From Burkholderiales bacterium (GTDB lineage Bacteria > Pseudomonadota > Gammaproteobacteria > Burkholderiales > Casimicrobiaceae): a DNA stretch of 35,732 bases. Of this stretch, positions 7,542-14,991 are shown one piece after another. The notes beneath the pieces were generated by a model. It was not told the DNA's origin. It saw nothing but the letters and a program-made list of their open reading frames with translations, and searched no databases. Position numbers and translations under genes: made by a program. How positions within the stretch are numbered: the stretch's first letter is position 1; the number at the start of each line of letters is the position of its first letter. The DNA lies in contig JADYZP010000026.1 in assembly GCA_020853025.1 (NCBI GenBank), positions 1 through 35,732 on the forward strand, in the 5' to 3' direction.

Positions 7542-8285
7542 ATGTGCGAGCTGTGTGGCGATGAGCAGCGCGAACCGGCGCTCTCGCGCCGCACGTTTTT
7601 GCAAATCGGCGCCGTCGCGGTACTGACGCCGTGGGTCGCGCCGCATTCGGCGTGGGCCGCCGACCCGCCGAAGGCGGGTGCAGCCCGCGCGCCCAACGCG
7701 ATCGCGCCCGCCGAGGCGCTCAAGCGCCTGCTCGAAGGCAATGCGCGCTACGCGGCCGGCACGCTGAACCAGCGCGACTTTTCCGCGGGTCGGGCGGCGC
7801 GTGTGCAGGCGCAGTATCCGATTGCGTCGATCTTGAGCTGCGCCGATTCGCGCGTCGCACCGGAGCTCGCCTTCGACCAGGGTCCGGGCGAACTCTTTGT
7901 CGTACGCGTCGCCGGCAACGTGGTGTCGCCTAACCTGCTCGCGTCGCTCGAATACGGCACGCAGTTCCTCGGCATTCCGCTGATCGTGGTGCTCGGTCAT
8001 TCCGGATGCGGAGCCGTGGATGCCGCAATCAAGGTGCTGAAGGCGCATGCGGAGCTGCCCGGTCATCTGCCCGATCTCATCACCGCGATCAAGCCGGCGG
8101 TCATCGTTGCCGAGAGGACGCAGTCAGGCAATCTGCTCGACAACGCCATCGCCGAGAACGTGCGGCGGCAGGTTGCGCGACTCAAGACATCGGCGCCGAT
8201 CGTGCAGAAGTACTACGCCGGCAGGAAGATCGACATCGTCGGCGGTGTCTACGACATCGCCTCCGGCAAGGTCGTGATGGTCTAG
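7542..8285 (+). CDS. Beta-carbonic anhydrase, Tat-exported
   Basis: Interconverts CO2 and bicarbonate. The start at ATG 7542 is fixed by caggagg 7 bases upstream. Residues 15-40 form a twin-arginine signal (S-R-R-T-F-L then a hydrophobic stretch ending A-H/A-W-A-A), so the enzyme should be folded in the cytoplasm and exported to the periplasm. Zinc ligands of the beta class are present: C100 and D102 with R104 in S-C-A-D-S-R, and H153 and C156 in G-H-S-G-C-G-A. The segment before the signal contains C2 and C5 (M-C-E-L-C), an unusual extra cysteine pair. The gene ends 4 bases into the convergent XRE gene. Confidence 0.93.
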   Translation: MCELCGDEQREPALSRRTFLQIGAVAVLTPWVAPHSAWAADPPKAGAARAPNAIAPAEALKRLLEGNARYAAGTLNQRDFSAGRAARVQAQYPIASILSCADSRVAPELAFDQGPGELFVVRVAGNVVSPNLLASLEYGTQFLGIPLIVVLGHSGCGAVDAAIKVLKAHAELPGHLPDLITAIKPAVIVAERTQSGNLLDNAIAENVRRQVARLKTSAPIVQKYYAGRKIDIVGGVYDIASGKVVMV

Positions 8286-8719
8286 TCGGTCCGACGAATG
8301 ACGTCGATGGTCAGCTGCAGCAGCTTCGCCAGCGCCTCGGTGTCCGGCACCGTTTCTTCGGTGACGCCGATCGCGCGCAGGTACGCGGTGCCCGCGCGCA
8401 GCGCCCGGGCGCGGGTATCGAGCGGAACCGCCGCATAGCGCGGGCCGTAGGCGACCCGCAGCGCGTCGGTGAGCGCAAGTGTGAGCTTCTCCTGCAGCAG
8501 CGAGCCGTCGGCCTCTGCGATGCGCATTGCACCGTATCCGGTAAGCAGCCAGTGCAGGTTGACGTTGTGGACCTCCGCGATGCGCAGCAGGTAGTCCTGC
8601 GTCCCGGAATTCCGGCGCTCGGCGTTCGCCACCGAATTCTCGTGCACGCGCAGCGTCTCGGCGAAAGCCTTCTGGCTCAGCACGCCGCGGACGAGGCGCA
8701 GCCGCTCGCCGAGCGTCAT
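8282..8719 (-). CDS. XRE-family transcriptional regulator
   Basis: A 145-residue regulator with an N-terminal helix-turn-helix: L-G-E-R-L-R-L-V-R-G-V-L-S-Q-K-A-F-A-E-T-L-R-V-H-E-N-S-V-A-N-A-E-R-R. A following helix, L-L-R-I-A-E-V-H-N-V-N-L-H-W-L-L-T-G-Y-G-A, matches phage CI-like/XRE proteins. The C-terminal 70 residues are helical and unfamiliar. It converges on the carbonic anhydrase gene with a 4-base overlap of the two stop regions. No partner is obvious and its target is unknown. Confidence 0.82.
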   Translation of the reverse strand: MTLGERLRLVRGVLSQKAFAETLRVHENSVANAERRNSGTQDYLLRIAEVHNVNLHWLLTGYGAMRIAEADGSLLQEKLTLALTDALRVAYGPRYAAVPLDTRARALRAGTAYLRAIGVTEETVPDTEALAKLLQLTIDVIRRTD

Positions 8720-9190
8720 GCGCTCGCCTCAGGTGAAGACGTGAGCGTAGGGCCGGAACCGTCAATGACTGTGTGTTGCATTTTGGACACGCTGTGAAGG
8801 GGAATGCGGCGCAATAGTCTTGCCTGCAAGCGCCAGCCGATATTATCATCGAGCCATTCGTTTCCTCACGGACAACAACGTCTCACCGCAACCTATGCCG
8901 ACCCTCAAACGCAAATTCGCAGGCTTTACCCAGGCGCACCGTGCGCAGGGCTTCGGCATGCAGTGCGTCATTGTGGGCTCGCAAGGCAACGGTTATTCGC
9001 CGGTCAATCCCGGCGCACTGACGACGCTGTAGCTCCCCCGACCGGAAGACATTCCGCCGGGAGGATAGGCGGAACAGTCGGAAGGTCAGCAGTCTCCTCC
9101 TGATTGTCGCCGCCAGCCGAGAGGTCTGGTTGTTTGCGTTGACACGCGCCGCCTCCGGCGCGTGATGGACAGGAAAGGAGCGTGCACACC
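8720..9190. other. Intergenic region with weak signals only
   Basis: No gene I can support firmly. A 45-codon plus-strand frame at 8895-9032 (M-P-T-L-K-R-K-F-A-G-F) has no ribosome binding site and may be chance. A GC-rich hairpin with 8-base arms (cacgcgcc 9143-9150, ggcgcgtg 9157-9164) has no T-run and could be an RNA structure or a protein site. Confidence 0.35.
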
Positions 9191-9292
9191 ATGGCAGATA
9201 TCCATCGAATCACCCGTTGCGGTCCGCGACTGCGCTCGAGCGTGCGCGTGACATCGGGCACCAGATTCGACAGCCGGTGCCACAACAAATGA
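9191..9292 (+). CDS. Possible 33-residue peptide
   Basis: ATG 9191 follows ggaaaggag at 12 bases. The frame M-A-D-I-H-R-I-T-R-C-G-P-R-L is arginine-rich and ends at 9292, 19 bases before the next small gene. There is no family resemblance. It could be a leader peptide or chance. Confidence 0.25.
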   Translation: MADIHRITRCGPRLRSSVRVTSGTRFDSRCHNK

Positions 9293-9311
9293 CTACAACG
9301 AGGCACACAAA

Positions 9312-9512
9312 ATGGCTAGGCTCCTGGAAGCACTGGAGCGACCCTACGGGCGGGACCACTTCGAGTTCATCCGTGCAGGTCGCGACGGCATCTACCGGCG
9401 GGCGGCGGACGGACTGATCATCCGCATCGCCGCGGCCGAAGGTGTCTCCGAAGCGGAACGCATGGCGCGCGCGTTGTTCGATCTCGCGTGCCGCTACGCG
9501 TCTGGGCAGTAG
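9312..9512 (+). CDS. Small hypothetical protein
   Basis: A 66-residue frame starting M-A-R-L-L-E-A-L-E-R-P-Y-G-R-D-H-F-E-F-I-R with a mixed helix-strand pattern and no membrane segment. The ribosome binding site is weak (acgaggcac). I recognise no family. The stop is followed directly by a GNRA-capped hairpin (9514-9533) that could end or protect the transcript. GC-rich third positions support real coding, but only moderately. Confidence 0.45.
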   Translation: MARLLEALERPYGRDHFEFIRAGRDGIYRRAADGLIIRIAAAEGVSEAERMARALFDLACRYASGQ

Positions 9513-9513
9513 C

Positions 9514-9533
9514 GGCCGGTGGCGACACCGGCC
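9514..9533 (+). repeat. Hairpin repeat, copy 1 (GCGA loop)
   Basis: Perfect 8-base arms ggccggtg and caccggcc around a gcga tetraloop, directly after the stop of the gene at 9312-9512. The core ccggtgg-gacaccgg recurs at 9669-9684. Confidence 0.6.
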
Positions 9534-9668
9534 GGCAGTAACCGGCGTGCCATGTGGCCGTCGGAACGCAAAACGTGAAACGGACGCCGGACGCGGCGAG
9601 ACATTGCGCGCGTCCTGGTCCGCCGCCGCAGTTGGCGGGGAGGTGCCCATCATGTTCACACCCTTTGT

Positions 9669-9684
9669 CCGGTGGTGACACCGG
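9669..9684 (+). repeat. Hairpin repeat, copy 2 (GTGA loop)
   Basis: Arms ccggtg and caccgg around a gtga tetraloop. It differs from copy 1 in its core by a single base in the loop. Confidence 0.55.
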
Positions 9685-9790
9685 GAAGCTGTACCGGCGA
9701 TTTCGAAGGCTGTGCGCGGCCTTCCCAACCGACGATCGGGATCGCCGCCTCGATCGCCTGCCCCTCGGGTGATTGAGGTCAGAAGCTGCG

Positions 9791-9823
9791 GCCACCCGGC
9801 GGGGCAACCCGCCGGGCCGTGGC
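9791..9823 (+). repeat. Strong GNRA-capped hairpin
   Basis: Perfect 9-base arms cccggcggg (9795-9803) and cccgccggg (9808-9816) close a gcaa loop; gcca and tggc extend the stem after a small bulge. It lies about 85 bases upstream of the sigma-54 promoter at 9880, so it might act either as RNA or as an upstream activator site. The rest of 9534-9934 holds no gene I can support. Confidence 0.55.
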
Positions 9824-9879
9824 GAAGACGCTGTAACAATCTGACCAAGACAAGTCGCCCTCCGTTGATGCATACTTTG

Positions 9880-9894
9880 TGGCACGTTCATTGC
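9880..9894 (+). promoter_or_regulatory. Sigma-54 promoter (-24/-12) upstream of HNH gene
   Basis: TGGCACG-ttca-TTGC fits the sigma-54 consensus exactly at the -24 GG and -12 GC, which are 10 bases apart. Transcription should start near 9906, about 29 bases before the HNH start codon. Confidence 0.7.
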
Positions 9895-9934
9895 CCACAA
9901 AGGCGCGCGCCGGAAACCTGACGCATTCGAATCC

Positions 9935-10525
9935 ATGGAACCGCTCGTCCTGACCGTCGACATGGCCGGCCTGCCGCAGGCGTGGGTGGCGCTCGAAGAG
10001 GCGATCACCTATCACGCGAAGCAGATGGTCGCCTGGTCGCTCGGCCTTGATGTACGCGAATTCCGCGGCGGCTGGCAGAAGAACGGTGAGCGCTCGCGTA
10101 TTGCGACCAAGTCGATCCTGGCCATCAAAGGCAGCGGGGTTGGTTCACATCTGCATGCGCCCGGACTGACCAACCCGATGCTCTTCGCGCGCGATCGCCA
10201 GTTGTGCGCGTATTGCGGCCGTCGCTTCCTGCTTCGCGACCTGTCGCGCGACCACGTCGTGCCGGTATCGCGTGGCGGCCGCGATTCATGGACCAACACC
10301 GTCACCGCGTGCCGCAGCTGCAACACGCGAAAGGGGGGGCGCTCACCCGAGCAGGCGCGCATGCCGTTGCTCTACGTTCCGTACGTGCCCAACCGGCATG
10401 AGCACTTCATTCTGCGCAACCGCAGGATTCTCGCCGACCAGATGGAGTACCTGCTGGCCGGCGTGCCGCGCACCAGCCGTCTGTACGAAGTGCACGACGC
10501 CGGTGCCGGCGATGCTGCACGCTGA
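9935..10525 (+). CDS. HNH endonuclease
   Basis: A 196-residue protein with an HNH nuclease domain at residues about 85-135. Features are the zinc-binding pair C91-A-Y-C94, the catalytic D106-H107-V-V-P-V-S-R-G-G, N121 and the second pair C126-R-S-C129-N. The C-terminal L-L-Y-V-P-Y-V-P-N-R-H-E-H-F-I-L segment is common in the chromosomal, non-phage type of this family. The N-terminal 80 residues contain a strand-rich region of unknown role. The function of this group is not established; DNA cleavage is inferred. It is preceded by a sigma-54 promoter and its end overlaps the next gene by 14 bases. Confidence 0.9.
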   Translation: MEPLVLTVDMAGLPQAWVALEEAITYHAKQMVAWSLGLDVREFRGGWQKNGERSRIATKSILAIKGSGVGSHLHAPGLTNPMLFARDRQLCAYCGRRFLLRDLSRDHVVPVSRGGRDSWTNTVTACRSCNTRKGGRSPEQARMPLLYVPYVPNRHEHFILRNRRILADQMEYLLAGVPRTSRLYEVHDAGAGDAAR

Positions 10526-11459
10526 CACTCCAGCCTCGAAGCGCTCACTTCCGGCCTCGCGCCACGGCAGCGGCGGTGATGCGGTGCCGCGCATCGCGCG
10601 GGGGTGCGCCGATTTCGCGCTGCGTGCCGTACTCGGCCTGGCCAGTGCCCTCGCTGTGGCGACGATCGCGCTCGCGGCCACGCCGCTTGCCGCCACTCCG
10701 GAAGCGCTCGCCGACGCCATGTCCGGACACCGGTTGGTCGTGCTGGGCGAAGTGCACGACAACGGCGCGCAGCACGCACTGCGCCTGAAGGCGCTGAAGG
10801 CGCTCGTCGCCCGCGGCGCCCGGCCGGCGCTGGCCTTCGAGCAGTTCGACCGCGAGCGGCAGGCGGACATCGATCGGGCGTGGCGTGAACGCCCTCTCGA
10901 CGCCGCGTACCTGATCGCGCAGGCGAAGGGCTCGCCCAACTGGAACTGGGATTTTTACCGCCCGTTCGTCGAACTCGCACTCGAATTCGACCTGCCGATC
11001 GTCGCCGCCAACCTGTCGCGAGCCGATGCGATGAGAATCGCGGTCGCCGGCAAGCCCGACGCGGGACCCGCGCCCGATGCCGCGTTCATGCGCGCGCATG
11101 AGCGTGCAATTGCGAAAGGCCACTGCGATCTCTTGCCCGCATCGGCGTTACCCGGCATGGTGCAGGCGCAGATCGCTCGCGATCGCGCTCTTGCCGAGGC
11201 GATCCGGACCTACGCAGCACGCGGCGTCGTGCTGCTGACCGGGAACGGACACGCGCGCATCGACATTGGCGTGCCGCACTGGTTCACGGCCGACGAGCGA
11301 GCTGCGTCGATCAGCATCGGCTTCCTCGAGCGGGGGAAAGAACCGTCAGCGCGCGAATCGCCTGCCGAATTCGACGCCTACGTGGTTACCGACGAGGCTT
11401 CGCGCGCCGATCCCTGCGACGAGCTTCGCGCACGCTTCAAGCCGCACTCGACGCAATGA
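10512..11459 (+). CDS. ChaN-family (DUF399) heme-binding-like protein
   Basis: 315 residues. I chose ATG 10512, which overlaps the HNH gene; the N-terminal 45 residues are basic and end in a hydrophobic signal (V-L-G-L-A-S-A-L-A-V-A-T-I-A-L-A). The core matches ChaN-like proteins: V-V-L-G-E-V-H-D-N-G-A-Q-H, A-L-A-F-E-Q-F-D-R, the W-N-W-D-F-Y-R-P-F-V-E-L-A segment, G-H-C in the third quarter, and V-V-L-L-T-G-N-G-H-A-R-x-D-I-G-V-P-H-W. ChaN of Campylobacter binds heme at the outer membrane, so a periplasmic heme or iron role is possible. No lipobox is seen. Confidence 0.88.
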   Translation: MLHADTPASKRSLPASRHGSGGDAVPRIARGCADFALRAVLGLASALAVATIALAATPLAATPEALADAMSGHRLVVLGEVHDNGAQHALRLKALKALVARGARPALAFEQFDRERQADIDRAWRERPLDAAYLIAQAKGSPNWNWDFYRPFVELALEFDLPIVAANLSRADAMRIAVAGKPDAGPAPDAAFMRAHERAIAKGHCDLLPASALPGMVQAQIARDRALAEAIRTYAARGVVLLTGNGHARIDIGVPHWFTADERAASISIGFLERGKEPSARESPAEFDAYVVTDEASRADPCDELRARFKPHSTQ

Positions 11460-11538
11460 ACGCCAACGCAGACGCGGCCAGCGGGCGCGTAATGGAGGCA
11501 GGAGCGTAGGCCGCAGTGCGCGGACGGCAATGCGCGAG

Positions 11539-11937
11539 CTAGAGCGTGTCGGCGGCGGCGAGCAGACGGCGCAACGAGTCGCGCTCGCCGTCGTCCAGAC
11601 GGCGACCGAGCGCGCGCCAACCTGCGAGCATGTCGGTCAGCGCGCGTTCGGCGAAGTAACCGACGCGCCAGTCGTCGAACCAGCGCTCGGCGTCGCGCTC
11701 GTCGAGAATGATGAGGACGTCGCTTTGACGATCATCGCCTCGGATGCGCTGGCGCACGCGCTCGACAGCCTCGGGAGTACCTTCGACCAGTTGCACGAAT
11801 TCGTACCCGGTATAGATGAGAACTCCGCTTATGCCGTCGCGCGCGTTTTGCGTGCGCGAGCAGGCGATGAGGCGAGGAACTTCGGTGGCCGGGAGGTTCG
11901 TTCGCGGAAAGCTCGTACAGGCGAGTCGGCGGATCAT
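11539..11937 (-). CDS. BLUF-domain protein lacking the photoactive tyrosine
   Basis: A 132-residue stand-alone BLUF protein, a flavin-binding blue-light sensor family. The start ATG 11937 gives the family N-terminus M-I-R-R-L-A-C-T-S. The conserved asparagine (S-R-T-Q-N-A-R-D-G-I-S-G), glutamine (F-V-Q-L-V-E-G) and tryptophan (W-F-D-D-W) are present. The tyrosine expected in R-L-x-Y-x-S is cysteine 7 (codon TGT, complement of 11917-11919). That tyrosine takes part in the photoreaction, so light sensing is probably altered or lost. The last 35 residues form a helix L-A-G-W-R-A-L-G-R-R-L. It lies downstream of a TetR gene on the same strand. Confidence 0.9.
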   Translation of the reverse strand: MIRRLACTSFPRTNLPATEVPRLIACSRTQNARDGISGVLIYTGYEFVQLVEGTPEAVERVRQRIRGDDRQSDVLIILDERDAERWFDDWRVGYFAERALTDMLAGWRALGRRLDDGERDSLRRLLAAADTL

Positions 11938-12057
11938 CGGAGTCCGATGCGGCGCGCCCACGCGCGCTCAAGGGCAGGTACTGTAGAACAACTTCGCCAA
12001 TCCACCTTGCACGACCGTACAACGGCCGCTGGGCGAAGCCGCGCCTTGAGGTTTCGG

Positions 12058-12867
12058 TCAGTCGGCAGCGGCGAGCGTCGTGCGAGCCATCCCCCTTATG
12101 CCATTGGCGATGAAATCGATCAGGCGCGTACTGTCGGACTCGCGATATCCGTTGGGCACGCCGGTATTGCATGGTCGTCCAGCTGCGCCTTGTCCGTTAG
12201 GCCCAATGGAGTGGACACGGTCATCGGCCTGCGCGTCTACGGCACGGACGGGCGTGAGCAAGGCAACCTTCTCCCCGGAACGTTCGACGAGACCATCGTC
12301 GGTTTTGGACATGCTTGCCGATTTTCCGCAGCGATGCAGCAAAGCCTCGGCGAACAGGCAGCGTGCGTAGCGCAGTCCTGCCTCGACAATATCGGGATCG
12401 CAGTCGGGCAGGGTCTGGACAAGCGCGTTGCGAAAGCGGCGCTCGACGTGACCGAAATGGCGTTGGTACCAGCCACCACTGTCGGCATCCGAGACGAGAC
12501 GCGCGATTACGCACAGATAGTTGCGCCACGGGAGCTCTTCTCGCGACAGCTCATCGAAAGGGCGCCACCAGGCTCGGAGTACGCCCTCCGTGCCCCGGCG
12601 AGGATCGGATTCGATAGCGGCCAGTTGCGCCGCCCATGCCGAGCAAAGTCGCGCGGCACGGCGTTCGATCGCGGCCTCGAACAACATTTCCTTGGTACCG
12701 AAATGGTAGTTGACCAGCGCGGTTTGCGCTCGAGCGTGAGCGGCGATCATACGGTGCGACGGCGCCCGGAACCCCAGATCGGCGATAAGCGCTTCGGCGG
12801 CGTCGAGCAGTGCTTCACGGGTGGCGGCACCGCGAACCGCAGCAGGCTGCAATGCGATTGCGTTCAT
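12058..12867 (-). CDS. TetR/AcrR-family regulator
   Basis: A 269-residue repressor-type regulator. ATG 12867 is preceded by cggaggttc, a clear ribosome binding site. The DNA-binding domain (residues about 15-60) reads A-T-R-E-A-L-L-D-A-A-E-A-L-I-A-D-L-G-F, then Q-T-A-L-V-N-Y-H-F-G-T-K-E-M-L-F-E-A-A-I. The ligand-binding part has W-R-N-Y-L-C-V-I-A-R-L-V-S-D, as in the CecR-like subgroup. An insertion-like stretch of about 45 residues precedes the last helix L-I-D-F-I-A-N-G-I-R-G. Neighbours on the same strand are the BLUF gene (121 bases downstream) and the DUF4118 gene (122 bases upstream), so either could be a target. Confidence 0.9.
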   Translation of the reverse strand: MNAIALQPAAVRGAATREALLDAAEALIADLGFRAPSHRMIAAHARAQTALVNYHFGTKEMLFEAAIERRAARLCSAWAAQLAAIESDPRRGTEGVLRAWWRPFDELSREELPWRNYLCVIARLVSDADSGGWYQRHFGHVERRFRNALVQTLPDCDPDIVEAGLRYARCLFAEALLHRCGKSASMSKTDDGLVERSGEKVALLTPVRAVDAQADDRVHSIGPNGQGAAGRPCNTGVPNGYRESDSTRLIDFIANGIRGMARTTLAAAD

Positions 12868-12988
12868 CCGGAACCTCCGTTGCGGCGTCGGGCCGCATGC
12901 GGGAAGTCTGGTCGAGCGCTGCGCGCGGGCGTATCGGAAGCCGCCGCATTCGCGTGTAGGGCGAAGCCCGACCTGGGAGACGGGGCAC

Positions 12989-13726
12989 CTATTGAAGCTG
13001 GAGGGGCTCGGTACCGTCAGGCCCGGCCGAGGATGCCGGCGCCATGTCAGCTGCCTGGTCGACCAGGGCCAGCTGCGTCCGGCATTCGCGCAGTTCGTCG
13101 GCCAGTTGCTGGACGCGAGCGAGCGCCGCATGCAGCGCCGCGGATACCGCACCGATGCAGACACAGACGAAAACGAACAATCCGACCAAGACGTAGCTGC
13201 CGAGATCCTCCGGCCCCGGGAGTACTGCTGGCTGGACATAAAAGCGCCACGCGATGGTGGCGCTCAAGACGGTCGCGACGACCGCCGGTCCGATTCCACC
13301 CAGCCAGCCGGCGATGCCGACCGCCAGATAGAAGCTGATGAACGGAACCTGGGCGAGGACGACGCCATCGAGTGCCGAGCGCAGCGCCCAGGCGACCGCG
13401 ACCAGCGCAACGGCCAGCAGGTAACGGCGCAACGGCTCACGAAACGGGTTGGCGTTGGCCTCACCCGGTCGCGCCAGCGACACTGACGGCGGGGTCAGGT
13501 GACGCTCCAGCCGGTCGGCGATGTGGTCGAGCCACATCGCGAGCAGCGCGGCGGTCGCAGCAGGCAATCCGAAGGCCAGCGCCGCCACCGTGCTGAACGT
13601 CAACAGTTCGTCTACCGAGCGCGTCCAGCCGATGCCGGCAATGACCAGGCCCACGCCGGCAATCAGAAAGGCCCCGGCTGTCCAGCGCAAGCCGCGGGAG
13701 ATGCGGTCAGTGGCTTGATGCGGCAT
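12989..13726 (-). CDS. DUF4118 membrane protein
   Basis: 245 residues with two N-terminal hydrophobic hairpin segments (residues about 15-35 and 44-66). A DUF4118 module follows (Y-L-L-A-V-A-L-V-A-V-A-W-A-L-R, P-F-I-S-F-Y-L-A-V-G-I-A-G-W-L-G-G-I-G-P-A-V-V-A-T-V-L-S), then a further membrane segment near 178-200. A cytoplasmic coiled helix of about 35 residues (L-A-R-V-Q-Q-L-A-D-E-L-R-E-C-R) ends the fold. DUF4118 is the four-helix membrane part of KdpD-like sensor kinases, but no kinase domain follows here. It may be a stripped sensor. Start at ATG 13726 lacks a good ribosome binding site. Confidence 0.82.
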   Translation of the reverse strand: MPHQATDRISRGLRWTAGAFLIAGVGLVIAGIGWTRSVDELLTFSTVAALAFGLPAATAALLAMWLDHIADRLERHLTPPSVSLARPGEANANPFREPLRRYLLAVALVAVAWALRSALDGVVLAQVPFISFYLAVGIAGWLGGIGPAVVATVLSATIAWRFYVQPAVLPGPEDLGSYVLVGLFVFVCVCIGAVSAALHAALARVQQLADELRECRTQLALVDQAADMAPASSAGPDGTEPLQLQ

Positions 13727-13824
13727 TCGGATGCCCGTCTACACGCTCGCATCCCGTTAGCGGCAGGTGTGGTGCCAGAGCGCGTGATTTGTAGGAGATT
13801 CGATTAGCTGTCACAGTGAATCCG

Positions 13825-13843
13825 TGTAGGACGCAGTCCGACA
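13825..13843 (+). promoter_or_regulatory. GTAGGAC dyad upstream of sigma-54 activator gene
   Basis: TGTAGGAC-GCA-GTCCGACA is an inverted repeat with 7 of 8 paired positions, ending in TGT...ACA as many activator sites do. It lies 85 bases before the activator start at 13928 and 99 bases before the divergent DUF4118 gene. A variant, TGTAGGAG, lies at 13790-13797. Seven more GTAGGAC copies occur downstream in the window. Confidence 0.55.
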
Positions 13844-13927
13844 GCCGATTCCGCTTGGCGCCGATGCGGTCTTCATTCCGCGACGTCTACGATGGCGTTC
13901 GTCACCGTAAGAAACGGGCACCGTAAT

Positions 13928-14956
13928 ATGCACGATCACATCACAACGAGCAATATCGTCGCACTGCCGTTTCTGGCCGCTGCTCGTGTCGCTTCCGGGC
14001 CTGCGCTCGGGCGCTTCGGCCATCTGTCCGGCGGCTCGGCGCAAATGCAGGACGTCTACCGGCGAATCGGACGCGTTGCTCCGACGTCGGCGACGGTGCT
14101 GGTCACCGGCGAATCGGGCAGCGGCAAGGAACTCGTTGCGCGCACGATTCACGACCACAGCGACCGGGCACGCGCACCGTTTGTCGCCATCAACTGCGGG
14201 GCACTGCCTGCCAACCTGATCGAGGCCGAACTCTTCGGCTACGAGAAGGGCGCCTTCACCGGTGCGATGCGGCTCCATCGCGGTTGCTTCGAGCGCGCCG
14301 AGGGGGGCACGTTGTTCCTCGACGAAGTTACCGAGATGGCGCCGCAGATGCAGGTACGTCTGCTGCGGGTGCTGGAAACGCAGCGTTACTCGCGAGTCGG
14401 CGGCGAAGAGGAACTGCGTTCGCGCGCGCGCATCGTCGGCGCCACCAATCGCGATCCGGCGAATGCGGTGGTCGAGGGCCTGCTGCGCGAAGACCTGATG
14501 TATCGCCTCGCAGTATTCCCGATCGCGTTGCCGCCGCTGCGCGAACGCGACGGAGACGCGGAATTGCTCGCCGAATTGTTCCTGCGCGAGATGAACGAGG
14601 CGGAGGGAACGGCAAAAGTGTTCAGCCGCCAGGCGGTCGCGACGATTCGCACACATCGCTGGCCCGGCAACGTACGCGAACTGAGAAATGCCGTACAGCG
14701 CGCGTTCATCCTCGCCGACTACGAGCTCGAGATGGACTTCGCCTGTGTTGACGGCGCCCTCCCCTGCGGCGGCAGCCTGCAGATCCCGGCAGGAACGTCG
14801 CTGGCCGAGATCGAGCGGCGGGTCATCTTCGCTACACTCGACCACTGCGACGGCAACAAGCGGCGCTGTGCACAGACCCTCGGTATCAGCCTGAAGACAC
14901 TGTACAACCGGCTGGCGGACTACCAGGCCGGCGTTGCGCAAACGGCAACACTCTGA
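13928..14956 (+). CDS. Sigma-54-dependent activator without sensory domain
   Basis: A 342-residue enhancer-binding protein made of an AAA+ domain and a DNA-binding domain. Walker A is G-E-S-G-S-G-K-E (61-68), the sigma-54 contact loop G-A-F-T-G-A (108-113) is complete and Walker B is G-G-T-L-F-L-D-E (126-133). The arginine-rich [12 protein letters not shown] and [10 protein letters not shown] follow. The C-terminal Fis-type helix-turn-helix ends [20 protein letters not shown]. Only about 40 residues precede the AAA+ core, so there is no receiver, GAF or PAS domain. Activity must be set by a partner or by expression level. ATG 13892 is an alternative start. The response-regulator gene follows 35 bases later. 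Confidence 0.93.
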   Translation: MHDHITTSNIVALPFLAAARVASGPALGRFGHLSGGSAQMQDVYRRIGRVAPTSATVLVTGESGSGKELVARTIHDHSDRARAPFVAINCGALPANLIEAELFGYEKGAFTGAMRLHRGCFERAEGGTLFLDEVTEMAPQMQVRLLRVLETQRYSRVGGEEELRSRARIVGATNRDPANAVVEGLLREDLMYRLAVFPIALPPLRERDGDAELLAELFLREMNEAEGTAKVFSRQAVATIRTHRWPGNVRELRNAVQRAFILADYELEMDFACVDGALPCGGSLQIPAGTSLAEIERRVIFATLDHCDGNKRRCAQTLGISLKTLYNRLADYQAGVAQTATL

Positions 14957-14991
14957 CACCGGGGTTTCGACGCCGAAAAGGGAACCAGCCG

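Noticed and set aside
8773..8790. GTGT-N10-ACAC as an operator of the XRE gene
   Set aside because: Arms of only four bases are expected by chance; nothing else supports it.
11266..13338. A 690-codon plus-strand frame across BLUF, TetR and DUF4118
   Set aside because: Three recognised genes lie on the other strand and the translated product shows no family.
13811..14959. A 382-codon minus-strand frame opposite the sigma-54 activator
   Set aside because: Shadow of a complete AAA+ gene; no domain of its own.
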